The notes under the pieces were generated by a model. It searched no databases. It had not been told where the DNA came from and saw only the letters and a list, made by a program, of their open reading frames with translations. From positions 1 through 42,212 of the forward strand of contig CAMNLR010000131.1 in NCBI GenBank assembly GCA_946543465.1: a stretch of 42,212 bases of DNA, written 5' to 3'. Position 1 is the first letter of the stretch. Each line of letters starts with the position of its first letter. This document shows positions 16,690 through 25,735 of the stretch, one piece after another. The stretch comes from CAG-791 sp002390025 (lineage in GTDB: Bacteria > Bacillota > Clostridia > Lachnospirales > Lachnospiraceae). The translations under genes were made by a program, and so were the position numbers.

Positions 16690-19600
16690 ATGAAGAGAAA
16701 ACAGTTTCTGGCACTGATGATGACGGTGACGCTCCTGGCGGGCTCCAATATGACAGCGGTCACATCGCTGGCGGCTTCGCGCGCAGCTGCGGCAATGGGA
16801 CAGGCGGTGATTACACAGAATGCACAGGCAGGCACAGGCATGCAGGCGGAGAACGGCGAGGCAGAGGATTCTTCCGGCGACGCAGCCCTGGAGAAGGCCA
16901 TTACGGATGCAGTGGGACAGGTTTCCACCGGCGCCGCCAAGGAAGAGACTGTTTATATTTTTACGGACGCCTACGGAAAACAGCGCGACATCACGGTTTC
17001 CAACTGGCTGAAGAACCCTGAAAAAAAGAAGACGATCGAAGATGAATCCGTCCTTCAGGAGATCGAGAATGTCAAGGGGGATGAGACCTTCTCCCGGGAC
17101 GGCGGCAAGCTGGTCTGGAACGCCAACGGAAACGACATCTACTATCAGGGAACCACGACCAGGCAGCCCCCCGTGTCGGAGAAGATCACCTATTATCTGG
17201 ACGGCAAGGAGATTGCCGCTGAGGACCTGGCAGGCAAGAGCGGCAAGGTGAAGATCCATATCGACTACACCAACAACATGAAGTACAAGAACGTCTATGT
17301 CCCCTTCGCGGCAGTGACCGGCATGGCGTTTTCCAATGATACGGCAGCCAATGTCAAGGTTGACAACGGCTCTGTTGTCTCTGAAGGAAAGAACACAATG
17401 GTGGTCGGCATGGCATTCCCCGGACTGGAGGACAGTCTCAAGACAGTCCGCACCGAGTCCAAGGACATTGTCAACAAGCTTGACGACAAAGACAAGCAGA
17501 AGACCCTCGACAGGATCGATGATCTGGATATTCCCGGCAGTGTCGAGATCACGATGGATGCCAAAGACTTCAAGATGAGCACCTGCCTGACCATGGTTTT
17601 TTCCAACGTCTTTGAGATGAATGAAGAGGACGAGAAGGATTTTGATGCCGATCACAAGGATGCTTTTGACGAGATGGACGAGAAAGTCGCCGATCTTGAG
17701 AAAGACGGAGATGACCTTGCAGACGGAACCCAGGAACTCGTCGACGGGGTGAAGGAGGCAAAAGACGGCACGGATGAACTCTATGACGGCGTAAAGGAGC
17801 TGAAGGACGGCGTCCGGAAGTATACCGACGGGGTTGACAAGGTCAATGACGGCGCGCAGACCCTTGCGGACGGCGCGCAGACGCTGACAGAGAATGATGA
17901 TACACTCCGGAAAGGCATGAAAAGTCTGGGCGACGGCGCAAAAGAGCTTGCCGGCGGCGCAAAGGCTCTGGCTGACGGCGCCAAGACTCTGACAGACAAC
18001 AACTCCGCACTGAACAAGGGGATCGAACAGCTTGTAGCGGGTACCGGCAGTGACGGAGAAAAGACACTCGGCAGCGGAATAAAGGGAATGCAGTCCGGAT
18101 TAAAAGTGATCGGGGACGGCATCAGTGCCTATACCGGCGGTGTGGCGGCTGCAAGCAGCAGCCTGAACGGCGCAAAAGACAGCGTGAGTGCTCTGAAGGA
18201 AGGCTCCGCTCAGCTCGCGGATGAAGAAAAGGGTCTTCCCGCCTATGTGAAGGGCGCCGATGCGCTCGCAGACAGCCTTCTGCTGCCGGAAAACGGCGGA
18301 ACAGAAGGAGATGTGAATATTACTGTTTCTGCCGGAAAACTTGCAGCGGGTGCCTCTGCGGTGAAAGCGGGTGTCGATCAGCTCGTCGCTTCTGTCAATC
18401 AGCTCAGCGGCAGCATTGAAGCTGCTGCAAAAGCCGCAGGACAGGCAGCAGCCGATACCGGTACAGCGGCGTCGCATGCAGGTACAGCTGCAGCTGACGC
18501 GGGAACCGCTGCCTCCCATGCATCGGATTTCATCAGTGATGCGGAATCCGTAAAGACTACCCTGGCGGGGGCATCCGGCGACGCACAGGATGTGATCGAC
18601 TCGGCGGCCAAGGCAAAGACCGTCGCCGAAAAGGCCAAGAGCGCAGTGGAAAGCGAAGAGGACGGACCCAAAAAGAAGGCCGGGGATGCCTCGGACGCTG
18701 CAGACAAGGCGGCCTCTTCCGCAAAAGATGCCATCGGCGATGCCAAAGACTCTGTCAACAAGGTGGGAAGCCCTCTCGACGAGGCAATGGAAGCATCGAA
18801 GGTCAGCAGTGCCGATGACGGCAAGATCTCCGCAGGAGATGTCGATATCCATCTCGATGGCGGAGATGTCCGGCAGGATGTCTATGATCAGGTGTATGAT
18901 GCACTTCCCGACTCCATGAGCGATGAGGAGAAGAAATCCGCCGCCAAAGCTGCTGCGGACGCCGCAAAAGACGCAGTCGATGATGCTGCCGGATCGGCAA
19001 AGGAAGCCGCAAAAAAAGCTGTCAGCGACAAGGTTGACGAGGCGAATTCCGTGATCGGCAAAAAGAATGAGGCCCTGATGGCGGCTCATGACAAGGCCGG
19101 CAAGGCAGCGGAACAGATTGAGAGTGCCAGGAGCGGTCTGGACAGTGCAAAGGAGGATGCGGAATCTGCCGCAGGAGCGGTTTCTGATGCAGCAGATTCC
19201 GTGAAGAGTGCTGCCGGCAGCCTTGCCGACGAGGCAGGTAAGGTGGCTGCAGCTGCACAGGAGACATCCGATAAAGCAGAAGCACTGAAAACAGCAGCCA
19301 ATGCGGCAGGAAAGCTTTCCCTGGACGAACTGAGTACAGATGCCTCGGCACTGGGCTCAGACGCCGCCGCTCTCAAAAAAGATGCTGAAGAGACGCTGGC
19401 AGCAGATGCGGGAACCATCAAGGCAGATGCGGAGGCAATTGCAGCGATCGGAAAAGCTATGTCTCAGGAGGATGAAGAGGGAAAGACAGCTGCTGACAGA
19501 ATGAAAGAACTCCAGGCCGGTGCTGCGGCTGTCGATGCAGGGCTGGGAACACTTTCGGGCACACTCAGCTCCGAGAGTATGCAGACAAATCTGAAGACCC

Positions 19601-20322
19601 TGAAGTCGAGCGGAGCGGCGGTCGAGGCCGGTGTCGCCTCTGTCAACAGCGGCATCCAGACTCTGTATGCCTCTCTCTTCGGCGAAGAGGGTCTTGCGGC
19701 GGGACTCACCAAGCTCGTATCCAAAAATGACAGCCTCAACAGCGGCATGACGGCACTCAAAGACGGCGCCGATGCGCTTGCCTCCGGTATTGCGGATGCC
19801 AATGCAGGCTCGATCAAGCTGCAGGAAGGCATCGAGGCCTACACGGCGGGCGTTTCCGCCCTCAAAGAGGGCTCAGGAAAACTTTCTGCCGGTGCATCTG
19901 CCGCCAAAACAGGGGTATCCGCTCTCACAGAGGGAATCAGGAAGTACCTTGCCGGTGCAGAGGAGATTGAAAAGGGCACCGGAAAGCTGGCAGACGGCAC
20001 CGAAGAGCTGAGCAGCAACTCGGGCAAGCTCAATGACGGCCTGGATGAACTGGTCAGCGGTGTGGGTGAGTTTGTGGACGGCATGCAGGAAATGCTGGAC
20101 GGCTGCATCGAACTCAACGACGGCGTCATCGAGTTCCGTGAAGACGGGATCCGGAAACTGGCGGATATCTACCGGACAAACATCAGGTCCCTGGATGACA
20201 GTCTGATGGAGATCAAAGAGGCCGCGAAGACCTACAAGACCTTCAGCGGCGCTCTCAACAACGAGGACAATAACGTCAAATTCATTATCAAGACTGATAG
20301 TATCGAGACGGACGAGGACTGA
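16690..20322 (+). CDS. Large exported coiled-coil protein with DG repeats
   Basis: The product is 1210 residues. A signal peptide (MKRKQFLALMMTVTLLAG, cleavage near residue 30) precedes an N-terminal globular domain (about 55-320; VYIFTDAYGKQRDITV, SGKVKIHIDY, DIPGSVEITM). Long repeats follow. Residues about 340-470 and 1010-1160 are heptad-like units ending in DG (LADGTQELVDG, LYDGVKELKDG), as in the hydrophilic loop of YhgE/Pip proteins. Between them lies an Ala-rich coiled coil (about 560-950). No transmembrane helix follows, so the ABC-2-like membrane part of YhgE/Pip is absent. It is probably secreted or wall-associated and rod-like. AGAGG precedes the start. The TetR gene and a palindrome lie upstream, and a MntP-like gene follows 28 bases downstream. 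Function unknown. Confidence 0.8.
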   Translation: MKRKQFLALMMTVTLLAGSNMTAVTSLAASRAAAAMGQAVITQNAQAGTGMQAENGEAEDSSGDAALEKAITDAVGQVSTGAAKEETVYIFTDAYGKQRDITVSNWLKNPEKKKTIEDESVLQEIENVKGDETFSRDGGKLVWNANGNDIYYQGTTTRQPPVSEKITYYLDGKEIAAEDLAGKSGKVKIHIDYTNNMKYKNVYVPFAAVTGMAFSNDTAANVKVDNGSVVSEGKNTMVVGMAFPGLEDSLKTVRTESKDIVNKLDDKDKQKTLDRIDDLDIPGSVEITMDAKDFKMSTCLTMVFSNVFEMNEEDEKDFDADHKDAFDEMDEKVADLEKDGDDLADGTQELVDGVKEAKDGTDELYDGVKELKDGVRKYTDGVDKVNDGAQTLADGAQTLTENDDTLRKGMKSLGDGAKELAGGAKALADGAKTLTDNNSALNKGIEQLVAGTGSDGEKTLGSGIKGMQSGLKVIGDGISAYTGGVAAASSSLNGAKDSVSALKEGSAQLADEEKGLPAYVKGADALADSLLLPENGGTEGDVNITVSAGKLAAGASAVKAGVDQLVASVNQLSGSIEAAAKAAGQAAADTGTAASHAGTAAADAGTAASHASDFISDAESVKTTLAGASGDAQDVIDSAAKAKTVAEKAKSAVESEEDGPKKKAGDASDAADKAASSAKDAIGDAKDSVNKVGSPLDEAMEASKVSSADDGKISAGDVDIHLDGGDVRQDVYDQVYDALPDSMSDEEKKSAAKAAADAAKDAVDDAAGSAKEAAKKAVSDKVDEANSVIGKKNEALMAAHDKAGKAAEQIESARSGLDSAKEDAESAAGAVSDAADSVKSAAGSLADEAGKVAAAAQETSDKAEALKTAANAAGKLSLDELSTDASALGSDAAALKKDAEETLAADAGTIKADAEAIAAIGKAMSQEDEEGKTAADRMKELQAGAAAVDAGLGTLSGTLSSESMQTNLKTLKSSGAAVEAGVASVNSGIQTLYASLFGEEGLAAGLTKLVSKNDSLNSGMTALKDGADALASGIADANAGSIKLQEGIEAYTAGVSALKEGSGKLSAGASAAKTGVSALTEGIRKYLAGAEEIEKGTGKLADGTEELSSNSGKLNDGLDELVSGVGEFVDGMQEMLDGCIELNDGVIEFREDGIRKLADIYRTNIRSLDDSLMEIKEAAKTYKTFSGALNNEDNNVKFIIKTDSIETDED

Positions 20323-20350
20323 TTCCTGCCGGAACTGTCGGAGGACTGCA

Positions 20351-20923
20351 ATGGAAACGCATCTGTTGTTTTTAATAGTGATTTTTGCCGGGCTTGCACT
20401 CGGGATTTACGGGGTCGTGATCCAGCGGGGAGCGAATCTGATCCGGACCGATGCAAGGACGGCCGTGATGTCTCTGATCTGGGGGGCAGTCCAACTGGGC
20501 GCTTCCCTTGCCGGATACCAGGCCGGCAGCTGGATCCTGCGGTTTGAGATGGGGAGAGAGAGAAGTATTTTCTGGATCCATATCCTGGCCGGCGTGATCT
20601 TTGCGGGCATTGGCATCCGCATGCTCCTAAAGGCTTTTCAGAAAAAGACCTATCTGGAGCACCGCATGGAGAATCTTGATATCCGGGGGGATATCATCCT
20701 GGCGCTGCGCCTGTGTATCCATGCTTTTTTCAGCGGGATCGCCTGTGCCCTTCTGCGGTTCAGCCTTCCCGCAGTACTGATCTGCGCTTTTGTGATCACC
20801 GCTTTTTCCGTGGTGGGAGGATACATTTCCGGACAGATCTGGGGCGCCGAACCCAGCGGCAAAGCCTACGCCATCGGCGGAGGCCTCCTGTGCCTGGTCA
20901 GCGTCGCGCTGCAGATCGTTTAA
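20351..20923 (+). CDS. MntP-like small membrane protein lacking key acidic residues
   Basis: The product is 190 residues with about six helices in a 3+3 arrangement and a polar middle loop, the layout of MntP manganese-efflux pumps. Landmarks that resemble the family are GAVQLGASLAGYQAGSW, IHILAGVIFAGIGIRMLLKAF and ISGQIWG...AIGGGLLCLVSVALQIV. The intramembrane aspartates of MntP (one in the first helix, one in the SIDALAVG-type fourth helix) are not present here; that position reads LCIHAFFSGIACA. It may therefore be a diverged homologue with another role. GGAGG precedes the start, and it is probably co-transcribed with the 1210-residue protein gene. Confidence 0.5.
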   Translation: METHLLFLIVIFAGLALGIYGVVIQRGANLIRTDARTAVMSLIWGAVQLGASLAGYQAGSWILRFEMGRERSIFWIHILAGVIFAGIGIRMLLKAFQKKTYLEHRMENLDIRGDIILALRLCIHAFFSGIACALLRFSLPAVLICAFVITAFSVVGGYISGQIWGAEPSGKAYAIGGGLLCLVSVALQIV

Positions 20924-21130
20924 ATCGTTTAAAGAATAATTGTTCCCGATAAACCGCAGGCCTGCAGCATGCTGCACGGATGGAGCGCGGAAGATGCTGC
21001 TCTGAGGGGCAGCCCGCATCCGGCGCACCGTGATCTGAGTCTTGAAAGAATAGCCAGCGAATTCTTGTGATTCCGTAACGGTCATGAACTGGCTGGCTTT
21101 TATTTAGTGAAGGGTATTCCCTTCTGAGAT
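20924..21130. other. Intergenic segment without a recognised gene
   Basis: This stretch between the MntP-like gene and the terminator shows no supported ORF or RNA. AGCCAG at about 21051 and CTGGCT at about 21091 form weak distant inverted arms followed by TTTTATTT; this could be a second, poorer terminator. Confidence 0.3.
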
Positions 21131-21178
21131 AAAAAACCCGTATGTCTTTTTGAATGGAAAGAGACATACGGGTTTTTT
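21131..21178. terminator. Strong bidirectional intrinsic terminator
   Basis: A perfect 17-bp stem (21131-21147 with 21162-21178) starts with A6 and ends with T6. It lies between the convergent MntP-like gene and the LacI gene and should work on both strands. Confidence 0.96.
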
Positions 21179-21224
21179 CGTTGTAAATCATGTCAAAAGA
21201 AAGATCCTGCTCCTGCTGCCGGTA

Positions 21225-22349
21225 TCAGATGATTCCGGATCCTGTGGATTCACGCAGGATCAGCTCGGTCGGCATGAAGGTGATCCGGTACTCGCGGCTT
21301 ATGTCGGTGATCCTTCCCAGCAGAAGCTCTGCAGCGATCCGTCCCATACCCTGTGTATGAATATGAACGGTCGAAAGAGAGGGGGAGTGGAAGCGGGATT
21401 CGGGTGAGTCGTCAAAGCCCAGTACCAGGACATCTTCCGGGCAGCGGACACCCATGCGGCGCAGGGAGCTGATCAGATTGATGGCGATAAAATCGTTGGC
21501 GCAGATCAGAATCTCCGGCAGGGCAGGAATGCTCTGCAGCTTCACATACAGTTCTTCAGCGGAATCGGCGACACGCGCAGGAGACTGTCTGGGGGGATAG
21601 TCGAGGACGGAATAGGGCTGGACAGGTTCATATCCGTAATAGGCTGCAGCGGACATACAGGCGGCGCCCCTTTCAAAAAAAGACCGGCAGTGCTTCATAT
21701 TGCCGATAAAGCCCACTGTTTTTCTGCCCTTTTCTGCCATTTGCTGCAGGAAAGTGTAGATCCCTTTCTTGTTTTCCATGAGCAGAAGATCCGCGGAGAT
21801 ATCATCGCGGTGAAATTCGGCAGGACCATCGATCATCAAAAAGGGAAGACCAAGCGAAGAGAGCATACGGCAGTATTCGTAATGAAACAGTTCGATGCTG
21901 AAAATGCCGGCAAGTTTGGGTATGTTCAGGTTCCCGGGAAGGCGCAGGAGATCAAGATCTCCCGGAAGAATCGTGTAGATGGTCAGGGAGTAACCATAGG
22001 AGGAAAAAATCTGCTGCATGCGGTCCAGGGTCGTCACCCCGAAATGGGAATTACCCGGTCGGGATGCAGTGATCAGGGCGATTTCCCTCCTGTCCGCCGA
22101 AGCGGCCTGCACGGGGGAGACACCGCTGGTAATTGCCTGAGAGAATCCGGCCGGATTCACACCTGATATGGAGATGCCGGAGAAACTTGCTTCAGAGAAC
22201 TGTCGGTAGCCCATTTCCATGGCCTTGCGCAGGATGAGTTCCCTTGTTGCGGGTGCGATGATTCCTGTGTTATTGATTGCTTTTGAGACGGTATTCCTGG
22301 AAAGGCCGAGGGCGTCGGCAATATCCTGCATGGTGACTCTTGCGGACAT
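21225..22349 (-). CDS. LacI-family transcriptional regulator of the fructoside locus
   Basis: The product is 374 residues from ATG 22349, which follows AGGAG. The helix-turn-helix and hinge helix are clear at the N-terminus (VTMQDIADALGLSRNTVSKAIN). After a linker, residues from about 85 form the periplasmic-binding-protein-like sugar sensor (REIALITASRPGN, GIFSIELFHYEY, PFLMIDGP, KTVGFIGN, ILICANDFIAINLISSLRRMG, VLVLGFDDSPESR, PSLSTVHIHTQGMGRIAAELL). It is transcribed divergently from the GH32/ABC operon, so repression of that operon relieved by a sugar or sugar phosphate is the obvious inference. The region between carries many TGTNAMA motifs and promoters in both directions. Confidence 0.95.
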   Translation of the reverse strand: MSARVTMQDIADALGLSRNTVSKAINNTGIIAPATRELILRKAMEMGYRQFSEASFSGISISGVNPAGFSQAITSGVSPVQAASADRREIALITASRPGNSHFGVTTLDRMQQIFSSYGYSLTIYTILPGDLDLLRLPGNLNIPKLAGIFSIELFHYEYCRMLSSLGLPFLMIDGPAEFHRDDISADLLLMENKKGIYTFLQQMAEKGRKTVGFIGNMKHCRSFFERGAACMSAAAYYGYEPVQPYSVLDYPPRQSPARVADSAEELYVKLQSIPALPEILICANDFIAINLISSLRRMGVRCPEDVLVLGFDDSPESRFHSPSLSTVHIHTQGMGRIAAELLLGRITDISREYRITFMPTELILRESTGSGII

Positions 22350-22463
22350 GATGTGCTCCTGTCTGGTTTACGGTGTTGATGACGATCCTTTTCTTCATGT
22401 GCAGGACGTCTGAGATGATCTGCATGTCGGGATCAGATAAGCGAATAGAATGAATATGAATTG

Positions 22464-22492
22464 ATTATACAAAAGTAAAAAGGGTTCGTCAA
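22464..22492 (-). promoter_or_regulatory. Near-consensus promoter for the LacI gene
   Basis: On the - strand, TTGACG (rc of 22487-22492), 17 bases, then TATAAT (rc of 22464-22469). Transcription would start near 22457, giving a leader of about 100 bases. A TGTAAAC motif at 22497 sits directly upstream of the -35. Confidence 0.8.
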
Positions 22493-22495
22493 ACT

Positions 22496-22731
22496 ATGTA
22501 AACAGTAATGTAAAATAAACATATGTCACAGAAAATGTAAAATTTATTATTGTGCATATGTAACATTAGACGCGGATAAATGTGATAATATGTAACAATA
22601 GTGACTAAAATCTGGTTGACAGTGGGCGATACGACATTTATAATGTCTGTGTATGTAAAAAGGTTTGTGCAAATGTAAAATTACTTAGTATGCGAATAAT
22701 TTATGCATAATGTTACAACTTGATGTTACAA
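22496..22731. promoter_or_regulatory. Cluster of TGTNAMA motifs in the divergent control region
   Basis: ATGTAA-type motifs recur at 22496, 22508, 22535, 22558, 22590, 22653 and 22673. ATGTCACA occurs at 22523, and ATGTTACAA at 22710 and 22723. Five contain TGTNACA, a palindromic core. They flank both promoters. The segment is strikingly AT-rich compared with the genes around it. They may be operators for the adjacent LacI protein or another regulator, although AT-rich composition inflates the count. Confidence 0.5.
22616..22644 (+). promoter_or_regulatory. Consensus sigma-70-type promoter for the GH32/ABC operon
   Basis: TTGACA (22616-22621), a 17-base spacer, then TATAAT (22639-22644): a full match to both consensus hexamers. 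The predicted start near 22651 leaves a leader of about 125 bases containing four of the TGTNAMA motifs, suiting strong but repressible expression. Confidence 0.92.
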
Positions 22732-22777
22732 ATCCATAAAAACAATCGCTCGAAAGAATCCGCAGAGAATAATTGAT

Positions 22778-24319
22778 ATGAACAATAACACCTGCAGCCC
22801 TATGCTGCTTTCAGCCCGCAGGGCAGAGGCTGAGAAAATGGCGGAGATCTCTCCCGAAGAGCGTCCCGCTTTTCATCTGACACCTCCCGCAGGATGGATG
22901 AATGACCCGAATGGTTTTTCTTTTTACGGCGGAAAGTACCATCTGTTTTTTCAATACAATCCCTATGCTGCGCATTGGGACAAGATGCACTGGGGGCACG
23001 CAGTCACCAGCGACCTGCTGAAATGGACCTACCTTCCGGCGGTGCTTGCGCCGGATTCGGCTTTGGATGAGGGAGGATGTTATTCCGGAAGTACTATTGA
23101 GCTGGAGGACGGGCGTCATCTTCTGATGTATACGGGACTTACTCCTGTGCCGGAGCAGTGCGGCAGCCATAGGTCAGATGCCGATGATTCGTCCGGGCAG
23201 AAAGCACCGGAATACTATCAGGTGCAGAATATCGCAGTCGGCGACGGCAGAGACTATGTGAAGTATGAAAGGAATCCTGTGATCGGGAGCAAGATGCTGC
23301 CGGAAGGCTCTGACCTCCATGAATTCAGGGATCCGAAAATGATTCCTTTAAGAGATGGAAGCTATGGTGTGCTGACCGTGAGCATGGGAGAAGATGGACT
23401 CGGACGGGTCCTCCTGTTCGGGAGCGGTGACGGCTTTTCATGGCATTTTCTGAGAGAACTGTATCGCAACGACGGCCGTTTCGGACTGATGTGGGAATGC
23501 CCGGATTTCTTTGAACTGGACGGCAAATGGTTCCTGCTGGTCAGCCCGATGGATATGCTCCGCAGGGACTTTGAATATCACAACGGATACGAGTCCATGG
23601 TGTTTGGCGGGAGTTTTGATGAAGAATCTCTGGAATTCAAACCGGACTATGACCAGTGTGTGGATTACGGGATCGACTTCTATGCTGCCCAGACCATGAG
23701 CGCCCCCGATGGCCGCCGGATTATGGTCGGGTGGATGCAGAACTGGGAAACGAGAGCAATGATTCCCGGGGATATGAAATGGGCTGGACAGATGACTGTG
23801 CCGAGAGAACTGACATTCCGTGACGGGCGGCTCTGTCAGCAGCCGGTGAGGGAAATCTCCCGGTATTACGGCAGCACTGTTTTCTACAGGAAAGTGCCGA
23901 TCTCGGATGAAATCCATCTGTACGGAGTGAGCGGCAGGATCATCGACCTCGATATAAAGATCAGTCCTGCGGAGAATGAACCTCTCTACCGGTATTTTGT
24001 GATCCGGTTTGCCATGAATGAGGAATACTATTCCGAAGCCATGTACAGCCCGGATACAGGGATATTTGTGATCAGCCGGGAAAACTCCGGAACCAGAAAG
24101 GGGCTTCTTCATCGGCAGAACTGTCTGGTGCCGGAAAGCAGGGACGGAAATCTGTCTGTGCGCATTCTTCTTGACAGATACAGCTTCGAGATTTTCATCA
24201 ATGACGGCAGATATGCCATGAGCGCCGTGATTTACACGGATCTGAGTGCGGATCAGATCTCCTTCCGCGCCGGAGGCAAAGCGATCATCGATGTGGAAAA
24301 GAGGGAGATCAAACATTAA
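22778..24319 (+). CDS. GH32 beta-fructofuranosidase (sucrose / fructo-oligosaccharide hydrolase)
   Basis: The product is 513 residues without a signal peptide, so it is cytoplasmic. The GH32 five-bladed propeller shows WMNDPNG (nucleophile D43), FQYNP, HWGHAVTSDLLKW, the RDP motif in EFRDPK (D185) and the acid/base glutamate in WECPDFF (E240), followed by a C-terminal beta-sandwich (about 375-513, FEIFINDGRYAMS). All three catalytic residues are present. It hydrolyses terminal fructose from sucrose, sucrose phosphate or short fructans. With an ABC importer and no PTS gene next to it, unphosphorylated sucrose or kestose-type oligosaccharides are the likely substrates. The start ATG at 22778 has a weak ribosome site. 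First gene of the operon. Confidence 0.95.
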   Translation: MNNNTCSPMLLSARRAEAEKMAEISPEERPAFHLTPPAGWMNDPNGFSFYGGKYHLFFQYNPYAAHWDKMHWGHAVTSDLLKWTYLPAVLAPDSALDEGGCYSGSTIELEDGRHLLMYTGLTPVPEQCGSHRSDADDSSGQKAPEYYQVQNIAVGDGRDYVKYERNPVIGSKMLPEGSDLHEFRDPKMIPLRDGSYGVLTVSMGEDGLGRVLLFGSGDGFSWHFLRELYRNDGRFGLMWECPDFFELDGKWFLLVSPMDMLRRDFEYHNGYESMVFGGSFDEESLEFKPDYDQCVDYGIDFYAAQTMSAPDGRRIMVGWMQNWETRAMIPGDMKWAGQMTVPRELTFRDGRLCQQPVREISRYYGSTVFYRKVPISDEIHLYGVSGRIIDLDIKISPAENEPLYRYFVIRFAMNEEYYSEAMYSPDTGIFVISRENSGTRKGLLHRQNCLVPESRDGNLSVRILLDRYSFEIFINDGRYAMSAVIYTDLSADQISFRAGGKAIIDVEKREIKH

Positions 24320-24410
24320 AACAGGTACCATTAATGTGTCGGACTGCATGATGTTATTAAATTATGGGGCCGGACATTTTCAGGGCGATAGCCCGGAAAG
24401 GGAGAACTTT

Positions 24411-25709
24411 ATGAAAAAACATTTTAAGAGAGCTGCAGCGGCGTTGATCGCCGGAATTCTTGCAGCAGGACTCCTCGCAGGCTGCGGCGGCGGTGGCGGT
24501 GCGGCATCTTCGGACAGCGGATCCGGCGGCGGCACAGCGATTACCATCTTCAACTCCAAGATGGAAATCCAGAGCCAGCTCGAGGAAAAGGCTGCTGAGT
24601 ATTCCGAAGAGAAGGGCGTAGATGTTGAGGTCTACTATTCCAGCGATACTGTAGCTGCACACCTGGCAACAAGGTATTCCTCCAACGAGCCTTATACCAT
24701 TTCCATGGTTGACGCCAAGGATGTCTATGCACTTGCAGAAGAGCACGCACTTGATCTCAGCGATCAGGAATGGGTTGCCAACACCACTCAGGCTATCTCC
24801 GTCAATGACAAGGTCTACGGCTTCCCTGTATGCGTCGAGGCCCGCGGCATCATCTACAATGCGGACGCCATCAAGAAGGCGACCGGTGAGGATTTCGATC
24901 CCGAGTCCATCAAGACCACCGATGATTTCAAAGCCATCATCGACAAGTGCAAAGCCGGCGGCATGGAAAGCCCTGTCGGTGTCATGAAAGAAGACTGGTC
25001 TCTGGCCGCTCATTTCTTTTCAGAAATTTATGAGCAGCAGGCAGATCCCGATGCCTTCATCGCAGGCATCAAGGACGGCTCCATCAAGCTGGCCGACGAC
25101 AAGAAGTTCAACGAGATGATGGATACTTTTGATGTTCTCCGTGACAACAACTATGCGAAGGATGCTGCAATCTCCGCAGAGCGTGAAGTCACAGAGCAGA
25201 AGCTGGCTGAAGGCGAGATTGCTTTCATGTACGGCGGTAACTGGGACTGGTCCGTCATCAATGCATATGACTACTCCGAGAACATGGGCATGATGCCTGT
25301 TCCCAACAACAGCGGCGACGGCTCCGACTCCAAGCTCGTCGGCGGCGGCTCCAAGTATTTCTTCATCGACAACTCCGAGAATACCTCTCCTGAGCAGCAG
25401 CAGGCTGCCAAGGATTTCCTCAACTGGCTGGCAAACGATCCTGAAGGCCAGGAATTCATCGTTACTGAGTGCGCTCTGGTTCCTGCTTTCTCCAACAATA
25501 CTCTTGAAGTTTCCGATCCTCTTGGAAAATCCGTCAAGAAGTATGCCGATGCAGGCGCTCTGATCCCTAACTACAACTACCTTCCTGATGATCACTACTC
25601 CATCGTCGGCGCTTCCATGCAGAAGTACCTGGCAGGCGAGATCGACCGCGCAGGCCTTGCCGATGAAGTCACAACATACTGGGCAACCGCAGAGGTAGGT
25701 GCGCACTGA
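24411..25709 (+). CDS. Sugar ABC importer solute-binding lipoprotein (CUT1)
   Basis: The product is 432 residues from ATG 24411, which follows GGGAG. A lipoprotein signal ends at the lipobox LLAGC (Cys25), followed by a Gly/Ser-rich tether, so it is anchored to the outer face of the membrane. The rest is a typical group-1 extracellular solute-binding protein (AITIFNSKMEIQSQLEEKAAEY, VYGFPVCVEARGIIYNADAI, EGEIAFMYGGNWDW, FLNWLANDPEGQEFI). It would capture fructosides and hand them to the two permeases downstream. Its codon use is visibly biased toward C-ending codons, as expected of an abundant protein. A small GGGC-gata-GCCC hairpin (24383-24394) just before the ribosome site may affect its translation or mRNA stability relative to the first gene. 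Confidence 0.95.
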   Translation: MKKHFKRAAAALIAGILAAGLLAGCGGGGGAASSDSGSGGGTAITIFNSKMEIQSQLEEKAAEYSEEKGVDVEVYYSSDTVAAHLATRYSSNEPYTISMVDAKDVYALAEEHALDLSDQEWVANTTQAISVNDKVYGFPVCVEARGIIYNADAIKKATGEDFDPESIKTTDDFKAIIDKCKAGGMESPVGVMKEDWSLAAHFFSEIYEQQADPDAFIAGIKDGSIKLADDKKFNEMMDTFDVLRDNNYAKDAAISAEREVTEQKLAEGEIAFMYGGNWDWSVINAYDYSENMGMMPVPNNSGDGSDSKLVGGGSKYFFIDNSENTSPEQQQAAKDFLNWLANDPEGQEFIVTECALVPAFSNNTLEVSDPLGKSVKKYADAGALIPNYNYLPDDHYSIVGASMQKYLAGEIDRAGLADEVTTYWATAEVGAH

Positions 25710-25735
25710 TCATTTAAAAACGCAGGGGGAACAAT

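Noticed and set aside
16690..20322. Long antisense ORFs inside the 1210-residue protein gene
   Set aside because: They mirror the regular Ala/Asp/Gly-rich codons of the sense gene, giving Leu/Ser/Arg-rich translations without start signals.
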